Assembly (NCBI GenBank): GCA_902509905.1 | Contig: CABWZI010000002.1 | Location: 1-64,000 of the forward strand | From: an uncultured Gammaproteobacteria bacterium | GTDB lineage: Bacteria > Pseudomonadota > Gammaproteobacteria > PS1 > Pseudothioglobaceae | Direction: 5' to 3' | DNA: 64,000 nucleotides | Part shown: positions 8,337-17,509 of the stretch, in pieces | How positions within the stretch are numbered: the first letter of the stretch is position 1 | Layout: the number at the start of each line of letters is the position of its first letter | Made by a program: the position numbers and the translations under genes | Notes under the pieces: generated by a model | What the model was told of the DNA's origin: nothing | The model's input: only the letters and a program-made list of their open reading frames with translations | Database searches by the model: none

Positions 8337-9788
8337 ATGCAGTTAAGTATTGTTGCAAAAACCATTGGCCTTCTTCTTATGGTTTTTAGCTTTGCACAGG
8401 TTCCACCTCTAATAGTTGATTTGATATATTCAGAGGGTGAGTATCTATCCTTTGTCTATTCATTTGCCTTAACTGTTTTAGGGGGTTTAATTCTTTGGTG
8501 GCCTTTTAAAGAGGTCAAAAAGGACTTCAGACTCAGAGAGGGCGTTCTCATTGTAGTTTGCTTTTGGATCGTTTTGTCGCTCTTTGGAACGCTTCCATTT
8601 CTAATTACCGATTCAATTAGCAGCCTCTCTTTTTCTGAAGCATTCTTTGAGTCAATGTCAGGTTTGACCACTACAGGGGCAACTGTTTTGAATCAGCTTG
8701 ATGAATTGCCAAAAAGTATCCTTTTCTATAGGCAACAACTTCAGTGGCTTGGTGGAATGGGAATTATTGTTCTTGCAGTTGCTGTCCTGCCTCTTTTGGG
8801 GGTTGGCGGTATGGAGCTCTACCATGCTGAATCGAGTGGAATTGCTAAAGACAGACTGACGCCTAAACTAAGAAACACTGCAATAGCCCTCTGGAAAATA
8901 TACGTTTCATTAACAGTACTATGTGCTGTTGGATATTTTTTATCGGGCATGTCAATTTTTGATGCGGTTAGTCATAGTTTCTCTACTGTTGCAATAGGCG
9001 GATTCTCTACTCATGATGGCTCTATTGGTTATTTTAATTCTGCAACAATTGAAACAATTGCCATGATCTTTATGTTTCTGGCAGGTATTAATTTTTCACT
9101 TCATTTTGTAGCATGGAATAATCGTTCTTTGTTTGACTACATTAAAGACTCAGAATTTAAAACCTACGCTATGGTTCTGATTTGTTCTTCAATTATAGTA
9201 ATTACAGCACTCTCTCTAAATGGTCATTATGGCTCTACAAATGAGACAGTAAGACACAGTCTATTTCAAACAATCTCAATCGCTACAACCACTGGCTTTA
9301 CTTCCCAAAACTATAGTAGTTGGCCAGCTGCAATTCCAGTATTCCTGATTATGATGAGTTTTATTGGGGCCTGCGTAGGTTCAACAGGAGGGGGTATTAA
9401 GGTTGTTCGAATCTTAGTCATGTTTAGGCTTGGCATGAAAGAAATACATAAATTCATCAGACCTAATGCTCAAGTCAGCGTTAAACTAAATAAATCTAGT
9501 ATTAATGAAAAGGCTTTAGTTTCAGTTCTTGGATTCTTCTCACTTTACGCAATATCTTTTTTCCTCATACTGATGCTTTTAATGTTTGCAGGACTTGATC
9601 AAGTTACTGCATACTCAGCTACAGCAGCCACGATGAACAATTTGGGCCCAGGTCTTGGTGAAGTTGCTCACAATTATAGTACTGTTGGAGAGGCTGCGAA
9701 GTGGATTTTGAGCTTTTCAATGCTTATTGGGAGGCTAGAAGTACTAACAATTATTGCCATATTCCATAAAGCTTTCTGGAGACAGTAA
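8337..9788 (+). CDS. trkH: Trk potassium uptake channel subunit TrkH
   Basis: This inner-membrane K+ channel works with TrkA. The 483-residue, very hydrophobic protein shows the four pore-loop repeats of the family with filter glycines: MSGLTTTGAT, STVAIGGFST, TTTGFTSQ and MNNLGPGLG, in the expected order between membrane helices. It ends with the conserved IGRLEVLTIIAIF segment. It is the last gene of the ntrY-ntrX-trkA-trkH unit. Confidence 0.96.
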   Translation: MQLSIVAKTIGLLLMVFSFAQVPPLIVDLIYSEGEYLSFVYSFALTVLGGLILWWPFKEVKKDFRLREGVLIVVCFWIVLSLFGTLPFLITDSISSLSFSEAFFESMSGLTTTGATVLNQLDELPKSILFYRQQLQWLGGMGIIVLAVAVLPLLGVGGMELYHAESSGIAKDRLTPKLRNTAIALWKIYVSLTVLCAVGYFLSGMSIFDAVSHSFSTVAIGGFSTHDGSIGYFNSATIETIAMIFMFLAGINFSLHFVAWNNRSLFDYIKDSEFKTYAMVLICSSIIVITALSLNGHYGSTNETVRHSLFQTISIATTTGFTSQNYSSWPAAIPVFLIMMSFIGACVGSTGGGIKVVRILVMFRLGMKEIHKFIRPNAQVSVKLNKSSINEKALVSVLGFFSLYAISFFLILMLLMFAGLDQVTAYSATAATMNNLGPGLGEVAHNYSTVGEAAKWILSFSMLIGRLEVLTIIAIFHKAFWRQ

Positions 9789-9799
9789 GGAGAGTTTTA

Positions 9800-9821
9800 A
9801 GCCCTCCAACTAAGAAGGGCT
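9800..9821. terminator. Hairpin between convergent trkH and hppA
   Basis: A 6-bp inverted repeat AGCCCT/AGGGCT has a 10-nt loop and lies between the two gene ends. Neither strand has a strong T run (TTAAAACT on the minus side), so it may be a weak bidirectional terminator or only a 3' stability hairpin. Confidence 0.4.
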
Positions 9822-9841
9822 GAAATAGATTTAATTCTTAC

Positions 9842-11845
9842 TTATAGCAGAGGGGCAATTACAAGACTAACAATTGCCATTACGTTAATAAGAATATTCA
9901 TAGATGGACCAGAAGTGTCTTTGAAAGGGTCACCAACAGTATCTCCAACAACAGTTGCTGCATGAACATCGGTTCCTTTACCGCCAAAGTTACCCTTTTC
10001 AACGTGCTTTTTAGCATTATCCCAAGCACCTCCAGCATTAGCCATCATGAGCGCCATAAGTACACATCCTAAAAGAGCGCCACCAAGCATACCACCAAGA
10101 GCCTCTGGGCTAATTAAAAAGCCAACCAGAACTGGAGCTGCGACAGCAATAACTCCTGGAAGAATCATTTTTTTAAGTGCAGCGGTAGTAGCAATATCAA
10201 CACACTTAGCTGTATCAGGCTCGGCTTTTCCATCTAGAAGACCTTTGATTTCTTTAAACTGTCTTCTGACTTCTTCAATCATCTCAAATGCAGCATCACC
10301 AACGGCTGTCATCGTAAGAGATGCAATTAAAAATGGAATAGTTCCGCCAATAAATAAACCAATTAATACTTCAGCACTGTTAAGTTGAAGTAAGAAATCT
10401 GAAGAGTTGGCAGCAACAGTTTCTGTATATGCAGTAATAATGGCGAGAGCAGCAAGTGCAGCAGCACCAATAGCAAATCCCTTTCCAATTGCTGCAGTTG
10501 TATTTCCAAGTTCATCTAGTGAGTCAGTAATATTTCTTGTGTCCTCACCAAGGCCAGCCATTTCTGCAATACCACCAGCATTGTCAGCAATTGGTCCATA
10601 GGCATCAATTGCCATTGTCATGCCCACTGTAGCAAGCATACCAATTGCAGCAATACCAACACCATACAAACCAACAAAAAGGTTCGAGACATAAATGATT
10701 AAACAAATCATCAAGACTGGTATTACAACAGATTGCATGCCAACTGAGAGGCCTTTAATCATAACTGTAGCAGAGCCAGTTTGTCCTGCTTCTGCAATAT
10801 CTCTGATAGGCTTTCCAGCAGTATAGTACTCAGTGACTAGACCAATAATGATTCCACCAATACTTCCCATAAGAACAGCAGCCCAGATATTATTTGAAAC
10901 GTCCAGAGAGCTAATCAAAAAGTATGAAGTCACAATAAATAATACAGCTGAACCAATCGTGCCCATTCTTAATGCTGACTCAGGAGATTTGTTTGAAGAA
11001 AGCTTAACAAATATGATTCCAATGATCGAGCAAACAAGACCAAGCGATGCAAGAGCTAGTGGAAGAAACATAAGCTCACTTCTGTTACCACCCAGCATAT
11101 CTAAAGCCATTGCAGAAAGAGTTGAAGCAATCGCAATTGTAGCAATCATTGATCCACAGTATGATTCGAAAATGTCTGAACCCATTCCAGCAATATCACC
11201 AACATTATCTCCAACGTTATCTGCAATAACGGCAGGATTACGTGGGTCATCTTCAGGAATACCTGCTTCAATTTTTCCAACAAGGTCAGCACCAACATCA
11301 GCACTCTTTGTGAAGATGCCTCCACCAACACGAGAGAAAAGAGCTACGACTGAGCCACCCATCGCAAAACCATGGAGAGCTTCAGAATGTTCAGCGCCAA
11401 AAAAGTAATAAAGGCCGCCAAGACCTAGGAGTCCAAGTGCTGCAACTGAAAGGCCCATGACTGAGCCACCAAAGAAAGCAACTGTTAGAGCAGCAGAGCT
11501 TCCACTGTCATGAGCAGCCTGAGCAGTTCTGACGTTTGCAATAGTGGCAGTATTCATACCTATATAACCCGCTGTAGCTGAAGTTAAAGCACCCACAACG
11601 AAACATAAGGCACTAGCTGCACCAAGAAAGATATAAAGTAGCACGAGTAAAACTAATGCAAAGATACTAAGCATTTTATATTCACGCTTCATGAATACTA
11701 TCGCGCCAATATGAATTTGTTCACCAATTTTTTTAACAGCGCCACTTCCACCGTCCTGTTTAGTAATCCATTGATAGATAATTACTACTATCAATAGGCC
11801 TAAAACGCCGAGTGCTGGGGCAATCAAATTTTGATCGAAATTCAT
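9842..11845 (-). CDS. hppA: Membrane-bound pyrophosphatase, K+-dependent type
   Basis: This integral membrane enzyme couples PPi hydrolysis to H+ (or Na+) export across the inner membrane, recovering energy from biosynthetic PPi. The 667-residue protein has the family's catalytic acidic motifs: [32 protein letters not shown] and [14 protein letters not shown]. In the diagnostic position the sequence is [10 protein letters not shown] (Ala, not Lys), the K+-dependent signature; K+-independent enzymes read GNTTKA. Whether H+ or Na+ is pumped is not resolved here. AAAGGAG precedes the ATG. It lies tail-to-tail with the K+ uptake genes trkAH. Confidence 0.96.
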   Translation of the reverse strand: MNFDQNLIAPALGVLGLLIVVIIYQWITKQDGGSGAVKKIGEQIHIGAIVFMKREYKMLSIFALVLLVLLYIFLGAASALCFVVGALTSATAGYIGMNTATIANVRTAQAAHDSGSSAALTVAFFGGSVMGLSVAALGLLGLGGLYYFFGAEHSEALHGFAMGGSVVALFSRVGGGIFTKSADVGADLVGKIEAGIPEDDPRNPAVIADNVGDNVGDIAGMGSDIFESYCGSMIATIAIASTLSAMALDMLGGNRSELMFLPLALASLGLVCSIIGIIFVKLSSNKSPESALRMGTIGSAVLFIVTSYFLISSLDVSNNIWAAVLMGSIGGIIIGLVTEYYTAGKPIRDIAEAGQTGSATVMIKGLSVGMQSVVIPVLMICLIIYVSNLFVGLYGVGIAAIGMLATVGMTMAIDAYGPIADNAGGIAEMAGLGEDTRNITDSLDELGNTTAAIGKGFAIGAAALAALAIITAYTETVAANSSDFLLQLNSAEVLIGLFIGGTIPFLIASLTMTAVGDAAFEMIEEVRRQFKEIKGLLDGKAEPDTAKCVDIATTAALKKMILPGVIAVAAPVLVGFLISPEALGGMLGGALLGCVLMALMMANAGGAWDNAKKHVEKGNFGGKGTDVHAATVVGDTVGDPFKDTSGPSMNILINVMAIVSLVIAPLL

Positions 11846-11998
11846 TTTTTCTCCTTTAAATAAAATGAAGCGGCAATGATATCCTAAAGTATCTAAAAAG
11901 TGGAAAAAAAATCCCTAATTTGAGGTGAAATGAACTAAATTAACTAGAAAATTATCTTATAAAATCAAATTCTTTTATGATTAACATTTAATTCACAA

Positions 11999-12871
11999 AT
12001 GTTCGTAGTTCGATTCGCACTTTTATCATCTCTTTTTTATGCTTTAAATGTAAGCATGATTCCATTAATCTATTCTTTTGAGGTAAGTGTTTTTCTCTTT
12101 TTATTTATTCGTTTTGGAACAACTTTCTGTAGCTCTATATTTTTAACTAAAAGTTTATTTTCATTTAAAAAAATTAAACAACAAAGGTTAGGCCTATGGG
12201 TTCTCTTGCTTTCATTGCTGTTTGCTGTCCAGTCCTGGCTCTATGTTGAGGCAGTTAAATATATGTCGGTTGGACTTGCGAGCGTCGTTTTGTTTACTTA
12301 TCCTCTGCTCACTTACTTAATTGTTTCGATAACAAAAAAAAGGTCGCTTGATTTGACTACAATCCTGATGTTTTTAATAGCAATAGCTGGGATTGCTGCA
12401 ATCTCTCAAAGTGATGAGGGATTTTATACCATGGCTATTGGAATTATTTTGGCGTTACTCTCTGCATTGTCTTACTCTTTAATCCTAATTATTACTCCAA
12501 AAATGAGTAGTCTCAGGAACTGGGAGATTGTTAAATTTACAACGCTTATCCCTGCAATTGGTTTCTTAATTTTATTTGTGAGTGAAACGAGTTTTTATTG
12601 GCCACAAAAAGAAGCGTTATTGCTTTGTCTTATTTCTGGGACACTCTTTGCAATTGGCATGATGTTTTATCATATTTCTGTAAAGAAATATGGTCCTGTT
12701 AGGACTGCAAATATTGGTTATACTGAGCCTTTACTTGTTTTAATTTTCGGTTTTATTGCATATCTAGATACAATCACTATAATTCAAGGTATTGGTGTCA
12801 TAATGGTTGCACTAGCTTCAATTACTATAGAAAAGAGACAACTAATACAAAACAATACTGCAGGGGAATAA
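11999..12871 (+). CDS. EamA/DMT-family membrane transporter
   Basis: This 290-residue inner-membrane protein has about ten hydrophobic segments in two homologous halves, the layout of the drug/metabolite transporter (EamA, RhaT-like) superfamily. Typical members export amino acids or other small metabolites, but the substrate cannot be read from sequence. The second half has the family-like pattern VRTANIGYTEPLLVLIFGF. It is co-oriented with the PLP lyase 36 bases downstream and may move that enzyme's substrate or product; that link is inference. Confidence 0.85.
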   Translation: MFVVRFALLSSLFYALNVSMIPLIYSFEVSVFLFLFIRFGTTFCSSIFLTKSLFSFKKIKQQRLGLWVLLLSLLFAVQSWLYVEAVKYMSVGLASVVLFTYPLLTYLIVSITKKRSLDLTTILMFLIAIAGIAAISQSDEGFYTMAIGIILALLSALSYSLILIITPKMSSLRNWEIVKFTTLIPAIGFLILFVSETSFYWPQKEALLLCLISGTLFAIGMMFYHISVKKYGPVRTANIGYTEPLLVLIFGFIAYLDTITIIQGIGVIMVALASITIEKRQLIQNNTAGE

Positions 12872-12907
12872 GACTTTTAATTCTCCTACCTATTTAAAGG
12901 ACAAATT

Positions 12908-14116
12908 ATGCCAAACAGTTACAGTGACTTCGCTTTATCATTCTCTCATATTCTGAATCCTAAAGTTCAGTCAGGCGCTCATTATGAGCATCAGGACATA
13001 TTAAGCTTAGAGGGCTTTAAGTTAGCAAATAAAGAAATTACCTCTTGGGATAATTACAAACCAACACCCCTTCATTCCTTTGATGATATGGCTGAAGGGA
13101 CTGGCGTTGCATCGATCTTCTATAAGGATGAAAACCCTCGCTTCACTCTGAAAAGTTTTAAAGCTCTTGGTGGTGCATATGCAGTTGCAAATCTATTAAT
13201 TCAGAAACTAAAAGAGGAAGGCATTAATGCCAATTCGTCTGACTTGATTAAAGGAACATACAGAAATAAAACTTTAGAGCTTACTGTTTGTTGTGCAACT
13301 GATGGCAATCATGGAAGATCAGTGGCATGGGGAGCCCAGCAATTTGGATGCAATTGTGAGATTTATATTCACCGAAATGTAAGTCCAGGCAGAGAGAAAG
13401 CGATTGCAAGGTATGGCGCTGTTGTTAATAGAATCAAAGGAAACTATGATGACTCCGTTAGAATTGCTGCTGAGGTAGCTGACTCAAATGGTTACACTGT
13501 GGTTTCTGACACTTCCTACGAGGGCTATACAGATATACCGAAAGATGTAATGCAGGGCTATACAGTTATGGTAGATGAGGCTATTAAGCAGATGAGTGAT
13601 GTTCCAACGCATGTTTTTTTACAGGGCGGTGTTGGTGGATTTCCAGCTGCGATGGTGTCTTTTCTGCAGGAGAGTCTTGAGTGTCCCCCCATATTCGTTG
13701 TTGTGGAGCCTGTTAACGCTGATTGTTTGTTTCAAAGCGCTGCCAATGGGGAGCCAACAGCAGTTCATGGTGACTTAGATACAATTATGGCTGGCCTTGC
13801 CTGCGGTGAGGTTTCAGTTCTAGCATGGTCAATTCTTGAAAGTCATGTCCCTCACTTTATGTCGATTACTGACGAATCAATTCCAAAAGCAATGCAACTT
13901 CTTGCCAATCGAGAAACACCAATTGTAGCCGGCGAGTCAGCTATTACAGGTCTGGCAGGATTTTTAATTGCTTGCAATGATGCAAGCCTTAAATCTAAAC
14001 TCATGATTAATGAGAATTCAAAGGTGTTGTTCTTTGGAACTGAGGGTGATACTGATGAAGAGATGTACCAGCAATTAGTAGGTAAATCATCTGAACAGGT
14101 TTTGAATGGCCTTTGA
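12908..14116 (+). CDS. Diaminopropionate ammonia-lyase-like PLP enzyme
   Basis: This fold-type II PLP enzyme is related to diaminopropionate ammonia-lyase (DpaL/YgeX), which converts 2,3-diaminopropionate to pyruvate and ammonia. The PLP lysine lies in TLKSFKALGGAYA, with an asparagine-containing CATDGNHGRSVAWGAQ loop and a glycine-rich phosphate-binding loop GGVGGFPAAM. The length (402) fits DpaL (about 400). A clear AAAGGA precedes the ATG. A threonine-dehydratase-like enzyme of ectoine catabolism (EutB) is an alternative. The M24 hydrolase gene follows after 16 bases, suggesting that a peptide- or amide-linked precursor is cleaved first. Confidence 0.82.
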   Translation: MPNSYSDFALSFSHILNPKVQSGAHYEHQDILSLEGFKLANKEITSWDNYKPTPLHSFDDMAEGTGVASIFYKDENPRFTLKSFKALGGAYAVANLLIQKLKEEGINANSSDLIKGTYRNKTLELTVCCATDGNHGRSVAWGAQQFGCNCEIYIHRNVSPGREKAIARYGAVVNRIKGNYDDSVRIAAEVADSNGYTVVSDTSYEGYTDIPKDVMQGYTVMVDEAIKQMSDVPTHVFLQGGVGGFPAAMVSFLQESLECPPIFVVVEPVNADCLFQSAANGEPTAVHGDLDTIMAGLACGEVSVLAWSILESHVPHFMSITDESIPKAMQLLANRETPIVAGESAITGLAGFLIACNDASLKSKLMINENSKVLFFGTEGDTDEEMYQQLVGKSSEQVLNGL

Positions 14117-14132
14117 TAAGTAAGGAGTGAAA

Positions 14133-15299
14133 ATGAATATTCCAAAGAGAGGCTTTACAGTCAATGAGTATGAGAATAGGCTTGAAAGCATTCAGCAACA
14201 GATGTTTAAGGCAAAAATGGATGCTATCTTATTAACTACACAAGTTGATATTGAATACTACACCGGCTTTAAATCTCAATTTTTTCAGAGTCCTACCAGG
14301 CCTTGGTATGTTCTGATACCTAGTTCAGGAAAGCCAAAAGCCATTATTCCCACAATCGGAGAATCTGGAATGAGAGCGACGTGGATTGATGATATTCAGA
14401 CGTGGACCTCTCCAAACCCAGAAGATGATGGAGTAAGCATTTTGCTTTCAACCATCAAATCACTAATGGTAAATCACAAGTCGTTAGGCGTTCCAAAAAC
14501 TCTCGAGAGCACTCTAAGAATGCCTCTGGAGGATTATGAGACTCTTATCAATAACCTTCCTGGAATAGAAATCAAAGATGCAAATAAAATTATGCGCCGC
14601 GTTCGATTCATTAAATCTGAAGCTGAAATAGAGAAGATTAGACACATATGTCAGATTACCTCCCAAGGATTTATTGATTTGGAAGGTTTTCTCCGAGCAG
14701 GTGAGAGTGAACAAGAGAATTGTCGACGTTTTAAGCAGCACCTTTTGAAGCTTGGTGTGGATGACTCACCCTATATCGTCTCTGGATCTGGTCAAGAGGG
14801 CTATGGCTCAATCATTATGGGTCCAACAGACAAGATCATAGAAGAGGGCGATCTATTCATAATCGACACTGGCTCGGTTTTTGATAGCTATTACTGTGAC
14901 TTTGATAGAAACTATGCTTTCGGTTCAATTAGTGAAAAAGCAAAGAAAGCATACAGGGTAACCTATGAGGCGACGGAAGCAGGATTTAAAGCTGCACAGG
15001 TTGGAAATACGACATCAGATATATTTAATGCCATGAATGATGTTCTTCAAAAGGGAGGAGCACTTGGTAATACGGTTGGAAGACTAGGGCATGGTTTAGG
15101 CATGCAATTAACTGAATGGCCGTCTAATACTGCGAGTGACAATACGGTTCTTGAGCCCGGAGTTGTTTTGACCTTGGAGCCAGGAATGGCTTTCCTGCCT
15201 GGGAAGGAAATGGTTCATGAGGAAAATATAGTCATCACAGAAGATGGCCCTGAGTGGCTAAGTATTAGGGCTGCAGAGGAATTACCAATTATTCAATAA
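14133..15299 (+). CDS. M24-family metallopeptidase (Xaa-Pro aminopeptidase / ectoine hydrolase-like)
   Basis: This 388-residue cytosolic pita-bread-fold hydrolase has an N-terminal creatinase-type domain and a C-terminal M24 domain. The five dinuclear-metal ligands are present: Asp in IIDTGS, Asp in CDFDRN, His in RLGHGLGMQ, Glu in LTLEPG and Glu in VHEENIVIT. The family includes prolidases, creatinase and ectoine hydrolase DoeA/EutD. ATG at 14133 is chosen because AAGGAG ends six bases before it; an upstream in-frame GTG overlaps that ribosome-binding site. It probably shares a transcript with the PLP lyase. Confidence 0.82.
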   Translation: MNIPKRGFTVNEYENRLESIQQQMFKAKMDAILLTTQVDIEYYTGFKSQFFQSPTRPWYVLIPSSGKPKAIIPTIGESGMRATWIDDIQTWTSPNPEDDGVSILLSTIKSLMVNHKSLGVPKTLESTLRMPLEDYETLINNLPGIEIKDANKIMRRVRFIKSEAEIEKIRHICQITSQGFIDLEGFLRAGESEQENCRRFKQHLLKLGVDDSPYIVSGSGQEGYGSIIMGPTDKIIEEGDLFIIDTGSVFDSYYCDFDRNYAFGSISEKAKKAYRVTYEATEAGFKAAQVGNTTSDIFNAMNDVLQKGGALGNTVGRLGHGLGMQLTEWPSNTASDNTVLEPGVVLTLEPGMAFLPGKEMVHEENIVITEDGPEWLSIRAAEELPIIQ

Positions 15300-15343
15300 C
15301 TCTAATTTTCAAATAAGGGTTTCCATTTAAAACCTTATCTTAT

Positions 15344-15366
15344 ATAATAATGCGAATCATTATTAT
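15344..15366 (+). promoter_or_regulatory. Fur box upstream of the iron ABC ATPase
   Basis: A perfect inverted repeat has 9-bp arms ATAATAATG and CATTATTAT around a 5-nt centre, matching the Fur consensus (GATAATGATAATCATTATC) closely. It lies directly upstream of the coding region, so bound Fur with Fe2+ would block transcription. Confidence 0.85.
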
Positions 15367-15378
15367 TTGTATTTACAA

Positions 15379-16029
15379 TTGTTAACTGTTAGCGATTTAA
15401 AAGTTTCATTTGAAGACAATCATGTCCTAGATGGATTCAATTTGAATCTAGAGAGTGGTGATATTTTTGCTTTATTAGGCGATAGCGGAAGTGGAAAGAG
15501 TTCAGCTCTTCGTTTTATTGCTGGACTTGAAAGGGCACAGCTAGGTTCTGTAGCGCTTGATGGTCATAGTTTAAGTGATGGCGGTGCCCATTCAGTTAAA
15601 CCAGAACTAAGAGAAATTGGAATGGTTTTTCAAGATTATGCTCTCTTTCCGCACATGACAGTTTTTGAAAACATCAGTTTTGGTATTAATCAACTCTCTA
15701 AAAAAGAAAGGATAGAAAAAGTAAAAAACCTTTTAGACTTGATTAGTCTTAGTGGTATTGAAAAAAAATATCCTCATCAACTCTCTGGTGGTGAACAACA
15801 ACGAGTTTCACTCGCTAGGTCGCTTGCGACCTCTCCAAAGTTATTATTACTTGATGAGCCATTTTCAAGTTTAGATAAATCTAATAGAGATCAACTTGTC
15901 AAACAAGTCAGGGAGATTCTAAAAAATGCTGGTGTTACATCAATCCTAGTTACTCATGACGAAACTGAAGCAGAAGTATTCGCAGATAAAGTAGGAATAA
16001 TTAATAAAAAGAAGTTGCTTATTAAATGA
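15379..16029 (+). CDS. Iron(III) ABC transporter ATP-binding protein
   Basis: This cytosolic ATPase energises ferric uptake with the permease and binding protein encoded 2.4-5 kb downstream (FbpC/AfuC/FutC type). Motifs are Walker A GDSGSGKSS, Q-loop VFQDYALFPHM, signature LSGGEQQRVSLARS, Walker B LLLLDEPFSSLD and the H-loop His in LVTHDE. At about 216 residues it has only the nucleotide-binding domain and lacks the C-terminal TOBE region of FbpC. No ATG is available: TTG at 15379 gives the usual MLTVSDLKVSF start, and TTG at 15367 (just after the Fur box) is an alternative. Neither has a clear Shine-Dalgarno. Confidence 0.88.
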   Translation: MLTVSDLKVSFEDNHVLDGFNLNLESGDIFALLGDSGSGKSSALRFIAGLERAQLGSVALDGHSLSDGGAHSVKPELREIGMVFQDYALFPHMTVFENISFGINQLSKKERIEKVKNLLDLISLSGIEKKYPHQLSGGEQQRVSLARSLATSPKLLLLDEPFSSLDKSNRDQLVKQVREILKNAGVTSILVTHDETEAEVFADKVGIINKKKLLIK

Positions 16030-16044
16030 AAATAGGTATCATAC

Positions 16045-16069
16045 GCAAATGATAGTGATTATCATTTGC
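16045..16069 (+). promoter_or_regulatory. Fur box upstream of the DUF4856 gene
   Basis: Inverted repeat arms GCAAATGATA and TATCATTTGC surround a 5-nt centre (GTGAT). It contains the Fur-type core AATGATA..TATCATT. It lies in the 82-base gap between the ABC ATPase and the DUF4856 gene, so that gene has its own iron-responsive control. Confidence 0.88.
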
Positions 16070-16111
16070 AATAAGAGAAAATTTAAACTATAACTTTTTA
16101 AGGAATAAGCA

Positions 16112-17509
16112 ATGTTTAATAAGCGATTGACCGCCAAAGCGGTTCCTCTAACTGTCGTTCTTGGATCGGCAATTTTAATTTCATCATCTGCATTTGCTAG
16201 GTCAAATGTATATGCTGATTTTCCAATTACACTTAAAGATTACTCGGGTAGTTCAACAACGTCTGTTTCTTATAAGGGGCAAATGGCAAGACATGCTCTT
16301 GAGAGTTCACTCAAAAAACTTATTTCAAAAGGTGATATGAGTTCTATGCAGAGTTACTTCTCAGGTGATGATGCAAACAGAGCTATTATTGCTCCTGCCA
16401 CAAAAGGCGATTTTGTCATTAAGCAATCTACTATTGGAGAACTCTCTAATAAAAACTTAAGTGGTAAAACTTACAAAGGTTTAGTTCCTGGATGGGTTGG
16501 AAGTATGACTGGGCCTGAAGTCGTTGCATTTATGTTTGAAAAAGCTGCAGAATCTGAGGGTGGCTATGATCCTTCGCACGCTATGGATTATACTCAACTA
16601 GTTTCTAAGTTCTTGATGGGAGCTGTGACTTATAATCAAGCGGTAGATAATTATCTTGATGAAAAACTTGAAGCTGACAATAAACCAAACAACAAGCCTT
16701 ATAAGGATGGTGCAGCATACACTGGTAAAGAACATGTTTGGGATGAAGCGTTTGGTTACTTTGGAGCTCCTGCGCACACATTAACTCTTACTGCTCAAAA
16801 TGTCTATGATATTGCAAAGCAGAAAGATGCAGCTGTAGCTGACTACAACTATGATGGCAAGGTAGATCTTTATAACGAAATGGCTTTTGGACATGCTTAC
16901 TATGCATCTTCATTTGACAAGGGTGGAAAAACAACTTACCTCCATGATATTGTTGGAGCGTACATGGATGGAAGAGACCTGATAACTTCAGTTAATGGAC
17001 GTGCTTTGAGTGACTCCGAGCGCGATGAGTTAAAAGGCTATGCACAAACAATTAAAACCAACTGGGAAAAAGTTATCGCTGAGGCCGTATTTAAGTATGC
17101 AGGCTCAACATACAAAGACATGATGAAAATTGAAGCGATTCTAGAATCTGGTGGCGACGTATCTAAAGAATGGCGAAACTATTCTAAACATTGGGGCGAG
17201 CTAAAAGGTTTTGCTTTAGCTCTTCAGGTTGGTGGAAAAGACATGGGTGCAACCTCAGTTAAGCTAAATCGTTTGATTGGTTATAGTCCTCTTCTTTTAG
17301 GTAACACACAAGTTACTGGAATAGACTCAAACGGTGAGTATATTCAGAGCGATTCAGAGACATGGGGCGGGTATATGGTCCATATGCTGAAAGTACAAAA
17401 CCTCATGGTTGATGAATTTGGAGTGGTTGCCAGGTCAAATGATCAAACTGCAGGTTTGTCTGATTTAGTTAACTCTCTGGGGGCAAAATCTAGCGCGGAG
17501 AATGACTGA
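16112..17509 (+). CDS. DUF4856 family secreted protein, Fur-controlled
   Basis: This 465-residue protein has an N-terminal signal peptide (positively charged MFNKRLTAK, hydrophobic core, cleavage probably after SSSAFA), so it acts in the periplasm or at the outer surface. The mature part matches the DUF4856 pattern (YADFPITLKDYSGSSTTSVSY near its start). Residues 244-256 read DYNYDGKVDLYNE, resembling an EF-hand or dockerin calcium loop with acidic positions 1, 3, 5 and 9. A Fur box and an AAGGAAT ribosome-binding site precede it. The location between ferric ABC genes suggests a role in iron binding or delivery, but no function is established. Confidence 0.8.
   Translation: MFNKRLTAKAVPLTVVLGSAILISSSAFARSNVYADFPITLKDYSGSSTTSVSYKGQMARHALESSLKKLISKGDMSSMQSYFSGDDANRAIIAPATKGDFVIKQSTIGELSNKNLSGKTYKGLVPGWVGSMTGPEVVAFMFEKAAESEGGYDPSHAMDYTQLVSKFLMGAVTYNQAVDNYLDEKLEADNKPNNKPYKDGAAYTGKEHVWDEAFGYFGAPAHTLTLTAQNVYDIAKQKDAAVADYNYDGKVDLYNEMAFGHAYYASSFDKGGKTTYLHDIVGAYMDGRDLITSVNGRALSDSERDELKGYAQTIKTNWEKVIAEAVFKYAGSTYKDMMKIEAILESGGDVSKEWRNYSKHWGELKGFALALQVGGKDMGATSVKLNRLIGYSPLLLGNTQVTGIDSNGEYIQSDSETWGGYMVHMLKVQNLMVDEFGVVARSNDQTAGLSDLVNSLGAKSSAEND

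Noticed and set aside
10833-11408. A 191-codon open frame on the plus strand inside hppA
   Set aside because: It is the antisense shadow of the strongly conserved pyrophosphatase, is rich in Pro, Ile and Ser without any domain, and has no ribosome-binding site.
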